Assembly: GCF_050947875.1 (NCBI RefSeq)
Contig: NC_134572.1
Span: 126,411,605 to 126,475,604, forward strand
Direction: 5' to 3'
DNA length: 64,000 nucleotides
From: Dermacentor variabilis
Taxonomy: Eukaryota > Arthropoda > Arachnida > Ixodida > Ixodidae
Shown here: positions 1 through 11,465 of the stretch, piece after piece
Layout of the letters: every line of letters starts with the position of its first letter
Numbering within the stretch: the first letter of the stretch is position 1
Translations under genes and position numbers: made by a program
The notes under the pieces: generated by a model
Database searches by the model: none
The model's input: the letters and a program-made list of their open reading frames with translations, nothing else
What the model was told of the DNA's origin: nothing

Positions 1-3000
1 CAAAAATATTCTACGAGGGCTTTCGGTCAGCAAGCTACGGCCAAGGGAGAACTGACAGCGTGGAGACGTTTTCTCCCCAGTGGACATGTTCATTTCGTCT
101 GCTGCTTAAGTGCTGATTGGCTCGGGGCGCCTGTTTCCTTCTCGCACGTACCCCAGCTCAGTAAATCAAAACTTCAGCCGGAGATGAAAAGGACACGTCC
201 ATTAAGTGGAAACTTACCGAATAACCCTTGATGTCAATACAGGTTGTGACATACCACCGAAGAATGGCTATAAAGCGACAATATTGACAAGTTAATTCTA
301 AATATTAAAAGAAAATACCAGTACCTTAATTACGCATCCTTTTCATTCCTATTGTACTGCATCACAACTTGCTTTAGGACTATTATTATAACCGCAAGAC
401 ACACTGCCGGTAAAGCCAAGAGTACTATGCCCAGTCGCTCCAATAGCGCCTCTCATAACAAAAAATTCTGCAGCTTTTGAATAACAGCGGAGTTTAAATT
501 TAGTTTGTGCTTGCCTTGTTGGCCCTTTCCGCATTTGTCCTAACAAACGACTTTCTACCGTCTTTTGCTCGCCCTTCTGTGTTCACCACCGCGAGCCTCC
601 CTTCACTTCTACTCGCACCCTCTCCTTTGTGCTTACAGCGGCTGCCGCCTGTTCTGCTCGAGATATGAGAAAGTAGGTGCGTATTAATTAGCGGCTCGTT
701 TTATCTCTTCCTTATCCCTCCTCAAACTGTGTTCTTTTTTTGCTGTACTTGGCCGCGCTATCCGAAGCTCTACTAGGTATTCAGCTTAGTCCTAGCTCAG
801 GAAGCCAACAGCAAAATATCGGCCAGTGAATGACTAAGACGCAAAATAGAGTGCATAGAAAAGGCTGACAGGAGGGAGATAAAAAGAGTGAGTTCAGTCT
901 GGCGTAAAGAAGAACAGGGGTCTTTATTTTCATTTAAACTCACGAGCAGTTCGCCTAAATTAGGAAGCCGAAGATGTTTATTCTTCTATTTATGTGTGAG
1001 CCCCTGGACTGAAACTATCGACTGGCGTTCGGCGATTCAGCTTGGCAGGTAGCTTTTACACGGAGAAGAAAGAGCGCTTTGCGTATCGCAGTCATGTTTC
1101 TAGCAGGGGGTGTCTCCAACGGAAGATTTTTAGTCGTATTTTAGATCTTGGCAGTCTTGTAGAAGTAGCGGTGGTTTTTTATTATAAACAAGAAAAACTA
1201 AGTGTTTTTATTATAAACAAGAAAAACTAAGTGCGAGAAACTTGCCTGAAGCAAAGCAACATCACAAATTTCATACATGCGTTGGACACAACGACGGTGT
1301 TTATCACCATATATAGCTTCTAGCTTTACGCCAGTATTCAACCCTTACCAGATGTCGATTTTCGTGGTTTCTACTCTGCAGTAATGAACCGGGAAATTAA
1401 CAGTAAATGTTTCAGTAGCACTCTTTTCAGCGTCGTTATTCCGTGCACGGCTCCAATTTGATTACTCGCGTTAGCGAAAGCCAAGTAATACAGCCTTGTT
1501 CTTTTTTCTTCTTCTCATAGTCGCTTTTACAACACCACTATGCTAGCTTTGTTGGTGTATCTGTATGTTTGGGTGCTTGATTTTACTTGTTTTTTTTGTG
1601 TGTGGGGTGTTTGTGCAGGCTTCGAATATTTTTGTCTCGGGGAAAGGGGGGTGGAGCTATGCGTGCAAAGGAATAGGCGCGATTTCTTGACTGTATCCTG
1701 CGATAAGGTGGCTGTAATGTAGCCTATCTTCGGATTAGTGCACGTTTATTAAACAATAAACAGCAATTTTGGAGCATAGTATGCTAATGTCACGAACATC
1801 CCTTTACAGTTTTATGAAAGTCACAATGACGCCCGTGTGCCGTTATATGAACGAGGCGATTTTCTTTATCGAAGTCGAACTCCAAGAAGGTGTATTTGTT
1901 TCTTTTTTTTTTCTTGAGCTGCTTTTTATTCGAAGTGTAGAAACAACGCAAAGAAAGATTCGCTGGCAAGGTGATCCATAGAAGAACTAGAACGTCATTG
2001 CGTGCCATAAAAACGAACCAAAAAATTGATTGCCCTAGTTGATTGCTTGAGAGGTGCACTAAATTATGTCTCCTTGATCATGACTGAACCCTAGTCCTAA
2101 ATAATGACTCAAGCGTTCTTTGCACTAAACGAGAGATCGTTTGGTTGAAGACTGGCAGATCACCTATGCAGGAACGCAGGCTCCTACTCTAGGCTATATT
2201 TAAGAAAGTAGAGGGGGCCAGTTTGTGAGCATGAGGACGTTGTTCCAAGTCGTCAATGTACGCCTCGTAATATACGCGTGGATGGCCTTCCGTGCGCCAC
2301 CGCAGGGCCTACGCCCTGTTCGGTTCGACCATAATTTTTATGAAACGTGTTTCATGGCTACCTTGTTCAACCACTGTCAATTTATGGCGTTACACTTTGC
2401 CTTCTTTCAAAATTCTTTGGCACCTATTTCAGTTCGGCACCCGTGAAGTGTGACTCTCACAAGCAGGCTCAACCAACGAAATAGAACTTCACAGCATGTG
2501 CAAAAGACTGCAAGAAGCAAATGTTATTACTACGTCCCCCGTGGCGAACGTATGCCGGCAAAGCAAATAATGGAGAAGCAAAAGTACCCAAGCATAAATA
2601 TTCGAATGAAAGGTCTCGTTACGTTCGCTGTGAAGCAACGTTAGCCGACAGTCTTAGCTAAACTGGTGGGAGCAGATTTTGCAATAGTACATACAGTCAC
2701 AGTGCATGTTTGCTTTTAACTCACCATTAAGGTTGCCTTCAGGACCTTTAAAGCGAAGCTTTCTTGCCGAGTTCGAGGAAATTCTTGTACGTATCTCGCC
2801 TTTAACGCCACACGCGTTTAACGGTATGGTGGCGCGGTCTTGAAACGTTGCAGCGAAGAAGTAGTTCACCAGTTTACAGTTTCAAGCATAGAGTTTCATG
2901 CACTAATTACTAGAGGAAACTATGGCAGTTGTTTCTATGGGAGCTGCAGGCCGAGTGACTCAACCAGCATGGTAGTGATGGTTGGTAGACGGATTTGCAT

Positions 3001-4264
3001 AAACTGCTCCCTTTTGACTTAAAGCGGCTTTGTTACTTGGCGAAATTCTTAGTAGGGCGTTAGAAATAACTAAACAAAAAATAATATCAATGTCCGGTGG
3101 CAGGATGTGGGCGCGTAACCTGCAGCACATATGGCTGATATTGAAATCCTTACACCACGGACGCATGCGTCGGCAAGCGGTAAGTAACATCCTTTCTCCG
3201 AGGCAAGCCAGTGCGTTGAAACGCTAGGCACGTTTCGATTTGGCCACCTCGACAGGCGTTGCCGCTGAATTGAGTAGCAATTTTGTGTTTTCGCAGAGTG
3301 TTATTGATGTCTTCACTTAGAAAAGTATAGAGTGTTCTGAAATGTAGGCCCATTAAGACAGGTAAATCGTTACAAACACATGCTGCTCTTTCATATTAAT
3401 ATTTATACTTCGAAAAGCGCACTTCATAAACACACACATGGTTCATGAGACAATTACACGAAGAATGCTTGACTTCACGTAGATGTCAGTTGGAGTTGAG
3501 TCTGACTGTCTTCTTTTTTTTCTCAGACATTTCTCATTTGGACTTCGCAGAAGGCTCTTATATTCAACGTTCTTCGCAACAATTCCTGAAAATACGAAAG
3601 TAACAAAGCTTCTGAGAGAATTAACGACCTTTACGCTTCAGAAAATGTACTTTGTCGCCTTCGGTCCTAGGGAAACAAGCACGGCTCGAATATAGCACAC
3701 TTGGGTAGCACATGTGTAGAAAAGTTGTGATGTTCACATTGACTAGAGGTGTTTTACCGAAATAGGTGTCCTTTACGATCATTTAAGTTTGACCACTCGA
3801 GCTGCAGATTGACTCGCTAGTTCTCGGCAAATGAAGTAAAGCGGATCGGCACACTAATCGAAGTATGAAACGATGCTGAATCACCCTTCCTTTCTCCAGC
3901 GAATCACCCAAATTACCAAAGTCACAGCGCCCAGTATAATGCCCCAAATCAACATACGAGCGTTGAGAGACGCCGAGTGTCGGTAGTATCACGTTTATTT
4001 TCCTTGATTATTATTTCCGGTTCTTTTGTAGGTGCATATTTATTAGAAGGGGGTCTATACTTTTATCCTAGGCAAATCATTTCATGGTGGTAAGAGAAGG
4101 CAAAGTAGTTTGGGAATGCGAATAGCTATAGATGGTGCTCGAAATAAAAGAAACGTGCAGGCAAAATAAGGTGGTGTCAGCTGCCAGAAGAAAAGCACAA
4201 TGGGATAAGGCTGGGAGACGTTGGTCTTGCCAGAAGTGGTCCTAAATAGGCTGATGATGATATC
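1..4264. other. anonymous non-coding DNA
   Basis: No open frame here exceeds about 90 codons and none resembles a family I know. Apart from a perfect 29-bp tandem duplication (separate entry) I see no terminal repeats, tRNA-like boxes or recognisable element. Homopolymer T runs and AT-rich spacing fit ordinary intergenic or intronic DNA. Confidence 0.5.
1176..1233. repeat. perfect 29-bp tandem duplication
   Basis: Two identical 29-bp units lie head to tail (1176-1204 and 1205-1233). Each starts with five T residues followed by ATTATAAACAAG and ends with AACTAAGTG. No divergence between the units is visible, so the duplication is probably young. Confidence 0.95.
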
Positions 4265-4384
4265 ATAGTAAGCGAGCATTTTTGCATTCCGACCTCAGAG
4301 AAATGCAGCCAACGAGGCCCTGAATTGAACCTACGACCTCGGGCTCAACAGGAGAACGGCACAGCCAGAGGCCACCACGACGGC
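4265..4384 (-). repeat. 5' half of a tRNA-derived SINE
   Basis: Read on the minus strand, this has a tRNA-like head. A box-A-like GTGGCCTCTGG lies near 4365-4375 and a box-B-like GGTTCAATTCA at 4321-4331. They are followed by the body motif GCTGCATTTC and a run ending near GCTCGCTTACT. The order matches the fuller SINE copies at 11.47 and 50.90 kb, but the 3' half is missing. The copy is degenerate. Confidence 0.7.
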
Positions 4385-4789
4385 TGCATTACTCCCAGTT
4401 ATCCGCAAAGATTGATCAGAAATTATGCGAAGGAAAGCGGACGGAAAAACAAATTCTGCAGAACCGTCCTGACGATGACTATTGACGGTAATGCGCTTAG
4501 CATTAAATCAATATAGCGACACAACGTATTGCCACCGTCGAAGCAAGTTATGTATGAGGTGTCTACTGTATCGGAGCTCCTCCTTGGCGCTTTCCTAAGA
4601 ACACTCGGTGTCACCTAGCGTCGCCGGCGCGAAGCCTACGCGTGGCCTTCGAAATGCATGGCGAACCGGTGCGTTCGAACGCTTAGAAACGAGTCATGCT
4701 GCAACCGGGCTCCTCTCTCGCGCTGGCCGGTGCCTGCGAATGCTGGGAATTGTTATCTCGCTTGCCACACACCCAGCAGCACGTACTCA

Positions 4790-5280
4790 GTTGTCCAAGT
4801 TGGCGAGAGGTTCAATGGAAAGTGGCACATACCCAGCGCATTCATGACGCAGTTCGCTAAAGCCTCGGCGTGAAAGACGTCCATTGAAAAGCGGCACGTA
4901 CCGCATGAATTAGTCGTCTGGTTGCGGTTATTGAGGAACCCGCGTTTCGTTGGCTATATTCCTCCCAACCCCCGAGACATCTAAACCATCTTTTTCGTTA
5001 TTGTAGAGCAGCACATTACCAGTTAAAGATACCTAGTTGCCCAAGTTGGCGTCAAAAAACGTTCATTTAAGAACGGCACACACCTACTGGCACATGCAAC
5101 AGTCACCCAAGTTGGCATAAAAGGGGTTCACTGAAGACCAGCGCAGGCAAAATGCCACATACTGAGTGCTCCAAGTCGGCGTCAGAGTTTCGTTGAACAG
5201 CGGTAACTGCCCAGTCCGGTATCTTCAGTGCTCCATGTCAGCGTCAAATAGGTTCTTTGAAGAGTGGCACATATCTACGC
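4790..5280. repeat. degenerate tandem array, ~62-65 bp unit
   Basis: The motif CCAAGTTGGCGTCA, followed about 15 bases later by TTCATTGAAGAGCGGCACA, recurs in diverged form. Copies start near 4792, 4850, 5038, 5103, 5167 and 5230, with unrelated sequence near 4920-5035. The last four copies are regularly spaced at about 62-65 bp. Divergence suggests an old array. Confidence 0.75.
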
Positions 5281-5440
5281 AGTGCCACGTCATGCAGACA
5301 CGCAAATTTGTGCAACGGCTGGCTTTCAATCCTGTTTCTTGAGTACAGTAGCCCGATCTGCTACCCATTCGACCGTGGACTACCTAGTGACCCATGTAGG
5401 AGGGAAAGCGGTTACATAATACATGCATGCTTGCATGCGT

Positions 5441-5849
5441 ACATACATACGTACGTACATACATACATACATACATACATACATACATACATACATACAT
5501 ACATACATACATACATACATACATACATACATACATACATACATACATACATACATACATACATACATACATACATACATACATACATACATACATACAT
5601 ACATACATACATACATACATACATACATACATACATACATACATACATACATACATACATACATACATACATACATACATACATACATACATACATACAT
5701 ACATACATACATACATACATACATACATACATACATACATACATACATACATACATACATACATACATACATACATACATACATACATACATACATACAT
5801 ACATACATACATACATACATACATACATACATACATACATACATACATA
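5441..5849. repeat. (ACAT)n microsatellite
   Basis: From 5457 to 5848 the sequence is an uninterrupted tetranucleotide run of 98 ACAT units. A few imperfect units with GTAC steps precede it (5441-5456). All six frames are open because the unit has no stop codon, giving meaningless Ile-His-Thr-Tyr and Met-Tyr-Val-Cys polymers. Confidence 0.98.
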
Positions 5850-5984
5850 GCCCCCGAAAATGCGTGAGGTTGCCTAAAATGCTTGCCCGTAAGAATTACC
5901 GATATGATGGCCATCTGTCAGTGGGCCTCTGGCCACCGAACACTAACTTACCGGTGCCAATCCGTCGGCGCTGTCACTGGTAAC

Positions 5985-6475
5985 TGAGCGAAAGTGCACA
6001 GCGAAAGATGAACGCGAACGCGGAACGCAGCGGAAATTGAAAGACGGAGATAGCGAAGAGAGCACGGAGAAGGAAAGCGGAGGAGGAAGGCGCAGCAGAA
6101 CCATGAGGCGGAAAGCAGAGAAGAATGGTATGTCGAAAGCGTGAGAAGAAATACGTAGTGCCGCGAAAGACGACTTTGAGGCGACAATGGCTAGAAGATG
6201 GTGCCAGAGTAGCGCGCGTCGTCTGTATGGAAAGAAAGCGGTGCATGAGTGGAGGTCTGTCTGCCACGGCGGCCTCGAACCACGCCCACGCGTCACCCAC
6301 GCACCCCCTCTCGTGACCTCCCGATTAGCGATCCAGTCACGCCTCATTTCGCTCCGTTTGCAACGTGGCGCAGGATATAGATTGTTCCGTGCCAGCCAAT
6401 ATATCACGAAATGAAAACACATATACAGCTGAGCTCAAATTTCGCATTAGAGAGTACCGTAATCGTCGGAGAATT
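5985..6475 (+). repeat. dispersed ~0.5-kb repeat, copy 1 of 3
   Basis: This segment aligns by eye with 10,005-10,520 (same strand) and with 21,525-21,935 (opposite strand). Shared landmarks in order are a CAGCGAAAGATGAA-like start, a GCCAGAGTAGCGCGC core, CCCACGCGTCACC, GCCAGCCAATATATC and a terminal CTCAAATTTCGCATTAG. No long frame is conserved across copies, so I read it as a non-coding mobile repeat of unknown class. Confidence 0.75.
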
Positions 6476-7483
6476 TTTTTAAACTTTAGAATATTTTAGG
6501 CTTGTGCCCCTTGGTGAAGGTCAAAATCGCGGATGCATACCTCCAAAAGGAAGTCTTGTGTTCTCGCTTTTCTCTTGACAAATGCGTAACTATCACACGT
6601 GCAAGCTACGTTTACTCAATATTTGCTCCAGGAAACCGAAAGCGCTGTGGAACTTTGCCACATCACTTAGCGTAATAAATGTACAGAAGCTGCACCCTGG
6701 TAAATAGTGCCTCGTTATCAACGTTTAGCCATGCGTTGGCCCTAGTTATAGTTACAGTGCTTGAGACCGGCATTTTTTCGAGAGCAATGTCGTCAGCTTC
6801 TGAGCGACAAGCTAAATAAAGCTGAATATCTAAGTCAGGGTTTTTGTCCTGTAGGGGTCTGATCAGTTCATATAAGCGCGCTGTGCGTGTGTGTTCGTGT
6901 GTGTTTGTAAACAAGCTGACCGACGCATGCATTCATGTCATGCAGGCTTGGACATTACGGATGAATGATTATTTACCGTCTGCCCCAGTTAACGTGTAAG
7001 ACCTACGGTATTCGGTCGTCCCACCTCTGGCTACCAAACACTGCAGGTGCCAAAATCGTATCTGTTTTTCTTTAATATTATTTTTTCGTCCGACAGCTTG
7101 GCTAACGTTAGCTGAGACATCAGTGCAAGCCACTGCTTTGTGCTAGTTATCGTTGAAAATAATGAAATGGAAGGGAAATAAGGTGTGAGACCGGGTTAGT
7201 TGGTATTTCGTATCGAAATGATCAACGCAAACGAATACAGAACACGAAAAGAAGCGACAAGGACTAGCGCTGTTTTCGGGAGACATTTACATTAAGTCAT
7301 TACATCATAAAGGCGCGATTTGTAAGCCGCTGTTCGCATCATAAACATTGCCCGAGGCCTTCTTCCCTACCAGCCTTTAACGAATGCTTCAACGCATCAA
7401 AAATTGCGAACAGTTAGCACTGAGACGAGCCAACACCAATATACCGCGGAGTTTAGCGAACCCTTACATTTTTTTTAAAATTG
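6476..7483. other. anonymous non-coding DNA
   Basis: No recognisable gene. Near 7240-7275 there is a GAAGCGACAAGGACT motif of the type seen at edges of repeats elsewhere in the window (compare 30.96 and 31.13 kb), but boundaries cannot be set. Confidence 0.4.
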
Positions 7484-8069
7484 CCTGTGGCAGATAGCCA
7501 GATTCTAGCCCAAGAGCTGGTCTACTCGAATATGCGGGTATTGCTTGCAGAAATAATTGAAATACATCATCCACTAATTAATAAAAATTCACTTACTGAG
7601 ATTTTAACTAATTGCCTTATGATACATATTGCAATTTCCAAATTCTAGCCTGGGAGTTCGCTAGGTGGATCCACCTGGAACGAATTCCCAGGATGCACCA
7701 ATTTCGAGATACTTATTGCCGAACTTTGCGGAGAAATGCGTTATCGTTCCAGTTACTTTTGTGCTTCAATGGATATAACTACGTTTTGTTAAGAAAGTGA
7801 GTGGAACGACAGTGCATTCTTACCGCCAGTTTGACTGCGCATATCTCGTAAATGGTGTCATCCACACATTTCCACAATTCTATTTATGTGCATGTGCTTG
7901 CAGTCTCACCCACTATAATTTGTAAATTGCAATACGTGCCAAAAGATAATTTTTTAATAATTTGGGATTTTTTTAAGTTAGTCGCTAATGCGCTTGAATG
8001 TATTGTGCAAGTAATGTTCGCCTCTGAGTGGACCAGCTCATGGGCTAAAATTTGGCTATCTGCCACAGG
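7484..8069. mobile_element. TIR element (MITE-like), 586 bp
   Basis: The ends are inverted repeats of about 44 bp with roughly four mismatches. The left end begins CCTGTGGCAGATAGCCA and the right end is its reverse complement, closing with TGGCTATCTGCCACAGG. A relative of nearly the same length lies at 33,597-34,179, sharing the internal landmark ACTTTTGTGCTTCAATG in the same orientation. No transposase frame is present, so it is a non-autonomous DNA transposon by structure. Flanks (TTG left, TAA right) show no clear target duplication. Confidence 0.85.
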
Positions 8070-8444
8070 TAAGTTCTAAAAATTTGTGAAAATGTTCGCT
8101 GAAACGCGCTGTATGTAGTTGGTGACAACCTAAGCAAACAAGGTTACATGTACACTAACCAACTAAAACAAAATTTTCACAGTCGCGCCAGCCACTTAGA
8201 TTCGCTTATTAACGGACGTCACGTAGCCTCACGTGCTTCAAACAACGATTTTCTCCGTACAGATTGGCCTTTGTCTCACTGGTTTCAAGATGAAAGCTGA
8301 ACGTCGAGGCATACTTTAATGGCTTCCTGAAGCCACTGCTCCGACAAGGATAATATTTTAGCTTGAAAGAACTACCTTTAATTTTGTCATTGGCTTAGTA
8401 GTTACATTAGTCGACCTAATCCTATAAGCAGTGAGCAAATTTTA

Positions 8445-8795
8445 ATTGGCCCACCCACAGATTTCAACTTGGCCCATCCCCTAATTTGAAATTCGGCCTC
8501 GCCAAAATTTAGGTTGGCGCACCCCATACTTTTAAGTTCGGCCACTGCTAAACTTCACTTGGCCCACCCCCAATTGAAGTGGACTCGCACCAAATTTCGT
8601 GTTGGGCCATGTCCAAATTTCAAGCTCGCCATCCACCAAATTTTAAGTTGGCCCACTGCCCGACCCCAAAACCCAGATAGTTCCAGTTGGCGCACGCCTA
8701 AATTTCGGTTGGCTCACACCCGAATTTCAGTTGGCTCACTCCGCAAACCCAAATTTCAAGTTGACCCACCACCAAATTTCAGTTGGCCGGTCCTA
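8445..8795. repeat. degenerate minisatellite, ~20-25 bp unit
   Basis: A loose unit close to TTGGCCCACCCCCAAATTTC is repeated about 14 times with heavy substitution and unequal spacing. One plus frame (8514-8873) stays open across it and reads a Trp-Pro-Thr-Pro-Lys-Phe-like periodic peptide. I consider that by-product coding. The array abuts the dispersed repeat that starts near 8,870. Confidence 0.85.
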
Positions 8796-8869
8796 CTACA
8801 AATATCCCCAAGCATTTTCTATGCAGCCTCATGTATCCCAACGGGTATCTCTCTGATCAATTTTTTAAA

Positions 8870-9740
8870 ATAGTTCCTCACCGCTTATAAGGCTACCAGT
8901 CATCCACATTTACAGGATCATAACAAAGAAATGTCTTCGCAAATTACACATTTTTGTGCAGATACAATATTTTCGCATGAATTTTTGCGTGACTGAGCTG
9001 ATGTACTCGGCAAATAATGCTTACGCATGAAAAAGCAATGCGTACCCTACAAACGCTGCAGTCAAGAAGCGTTTCACCCGCATGTTTGCAGTTCAAACAG
9101 AGGCCATAAAGGTAGCTCTGGGCTACTCTTACGCGCCTCTACAAGCTTATGAACGCAACCGATTTATTTGCTAAGAGCGCACGGCAGCCGCATTCATCAC
9201 ACTGCCGGTGCCTCCCCCTGTTCATTGATCGCACAGGTTTTACACCCAAAGTTTGTTCTGCTGCGTGGAGAACATGTATAGCTCTATGTTTCAATGCTTG
9301 TTGATGCTGCACGGAAGAACGCACGTGCCTTCAATGCCTGAAAATTCCTTCCAATGTCTGGGCGTTCACATCATCGCCACCATCACATTCATGACTTCAT
9401 CGGCCGTTAACGGCTTCAGTATGCCGCCAATGGAATCGCGTTGAGGAACTCTCACCGGAGCCGAATGATTGCCGGCGCTGCTAAAGTACGCTGCCTTAAA
9501 AAGCGTCCATGCCTGGTCTGGTTAATTTGTCAATATTTGCAATAGTATCAAAGTAGTTTTAAGGGCGAGTTCAATATGCGGATTGAGCCATGAGGTTCCG
9601 TAACCTTCCTTCATTTCTTTTAAGCTAACTTCTTATTCCATAGTAAATGCTCGCCTAAAACTATGCTGTTCAAGTGTTTCCTACTAATGGAGCCAGAAAG
9701 AAGTGGGTGTGATGTCGAGGTTGAGACTTGTTTTTAAAGT
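8870..9740 (+). repeat. dispersed repeat E, uninterrupted copy
   Basis: It matches the minus strand of 18,891-20,150. Shared stretches include AAAGAAATGTCTTCGC (near 8927), a block with TTTGTTCTGCTGCGTGG (9249), ACGCTGCCTTAAAAAGC near 9490, and the terminal GGGTGTGATGTCGAGGTTG (near 9705-9725). In both copies one frame, minus here and plus at 19.6 kb, reads a similar peptide with HAAEQT near the middle and a stop at the same place. That hints at decayed coding sequence of unknown identity. This copy lacks the solo LTR found in the other and so acts as the empty site. Confidence 0.75.
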
Positions 9741-10004
9741 GAGTTGCTTTCTGCCGTCTGCTCTCATTGTCAGTGTCTAAGCGCAGAAGCTTGAAGTTGT
9801 TAACGATCATATTTATTTAGAAACTCATGCTACGCGCGATGAAGAGCATGCAAATAAATAATTACGGGTGCATGGACTAATTGCTCTTGCATTCAAAACA
9901 CGGTAGACAGTCGTCGACCTTGTAGGTTTAGCGTTTGCGCCTGTTGCGGCGTTTTAGGGTGTTTCTGCGTTGAGCTCCGGCGTTTCTCGTAACCGAACCA
10001 ACGC

Positions 10005-10520
10005 CCACAGCGAAGGATGAAATAGCGAACGCGGAGCACAGTGGGGAGTGAAAGGCGATAGGAAAGAGAGCGCGAACTGGACAGTAGAGGAGGAGGCCAC
10101 AGGGAAATCATGAAGGAGAGAGAGGAGGAGGGCAATGCGAAAATGTTAGAAGAAAACGTAGTGCTGGGAAATACGGTCTCTGCGGTGACGAATTAACGAG
10201 ATGGCGCCAGAGTAGCGCGCAGACTTCTAATCACCGATGGCATGCGGCGCGAGTATTCACCGATAACACATACGGAAGCAAAGCGCTGCATGAGCGGATC
10301 TCTGCTTGCGGCGGCTCCTGTGAATCGTGCCCACGCGTCACCTACGCACTGCCTCTCGGCATCTCCAAATTAGTGAGACAATTGCGCAACACTTCGCTCC
10401 GTTAGCAATGTGCCGCACCGGACATATCGACCGCGCCAGCCAATATATCGCGAAATGAACAAATGTTTTGAGCGGCGCTCAAATTTGAAATGAGGGATTA
10501 TCGTAATCGTCGGTGATATT
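10005..10520 (+). repeat. dispersed ~0.5-kb repeat, copy 2 of 3
   Basis: Same family and orientation as 5,985-6,475. Clear matches are ATGGCGCCAGAGTAGCGCGC, GTGCCCACGCGTCACCTACG and CGCCAGCCAATATATCGC. It carries an extra stretch around 10,225-10,270 relative to copy 1. Confidence 0.75.
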
Positions 10521-10939
10521 TATTTTTGAAGTCCTAAACATTGGCATGCCACCTACTTGTTTAAAATACAATCTTTATTTCTGACAACAACGTGCAAACA
10601 TCGGGCGGGGAAAAATCATTAGGCTGTTATACTCTTCTTGTCTCTTTAGAGTCAAAAACCTACAAAAATCGAATACTATTCGTGCGTTCACCAGCCGCCG
10701 ATGCATTCGGTTAATTAGGTTAATGTTAACACCTTCATATTGCCAAGTTCCTCTTGCGATAGCATACAAAGTACAATTTTTCATGGATGCGCGTGCTTTA
10801 CACCGCACTGTAAATTCATCGCCTGCATAGTTACGTCGTTATCAGGTAGGATCCCAAGTGTTGTTTTCTCAATTCCTGCCTAGTGCTTCAAACTAAAATA
10901 AAAATCGGCAAGGGAACTTAAGACTGTTTACGTGTGGGA

Positions 10940-11460
10940 GCGCGAAAGCATTATACCGTTTGCAGACCTCAGAACGTCATGAACGCGCTCATTTTATACA
11001 TTCATGACGTGTCGCGACCACATGCCTATTGGATGCGCCCCCGCGTGCCAAATGACCCACGCAACAGGGCGCGTCTTAAGCCAGCCACATGAATGCCACG
11101 TGAAGTGCGCAATGACACAAGCACTAAGCACACCTTTAGTCAACCAGAACCACGGAACGGCCGTGGAGTGGGAGAAGCGGGCTCATGTATCTCACAATCC
11201 GGAGACCCGCTTTCGATTCCTACCCTGACCGAAATGTACGCAAAATTTTTCTTTTCAAACCCGTTGATTTTCATTTTTTTTTACCAGAACCTCCCTGAGA
11301 GACTTCATGTCAATCCGAGCATTTTTTGACGTGTTTTTAACCTTTGCGCAGTCGGCCATTTTGGTACCATCACTCGGTCACGCCGATGCCCACGGGTTTT
11401 CGCGTAATGGGGCACATAATGCGTAATGCATATAATGGGGCACTTTAATGCTTTCGCATT
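10940..11460. mobile_element. candidate TIR element, ~520 bp
   Basis: The segment is bounded by inverted GCGAAAGCATT motifs: GCGCGAAAGCATTATA at 10,940-10,955 and, inverted, TTTAATGCTTTCGCATT at 11,444-11,460. The interior has no convincing frame. A SINE begins immediately after the right end. Only the short ends support the call, so it may be a fragment of something else. Confidence 0.45.
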
Positions 11461-11465
11461 AAAGT

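Noticed and set aside
4240..4262. RTE tail (AGGCTGATGATGAT) on the plus strand
   Set aside because: The motif resembles the RTE 3' end, but the sequence before it does not align with the RTE 3' UTR, so it could be a different short tail or chance.
4790..5280. CRISPR array
   Set aside because: Units are tandem and diverged with no unique spacers, and the sequence is eukaryotic.
5257..5983. Frames up to 197 codons on both strands at 5.26-5.98 kb
   Set aside because: They are the stop-free translation of the (ACAT)n tract (Ile-His-Thr-Tyr or Met-Tyr-Val-Cys polymers) with short random flanks.
8514..8873. A 119-codon periodic Pro/Trp-rich protein
   Set aside because: It follows the degenerate minisatellite unit, unit lengths vary out of frame, and there is no gene context.
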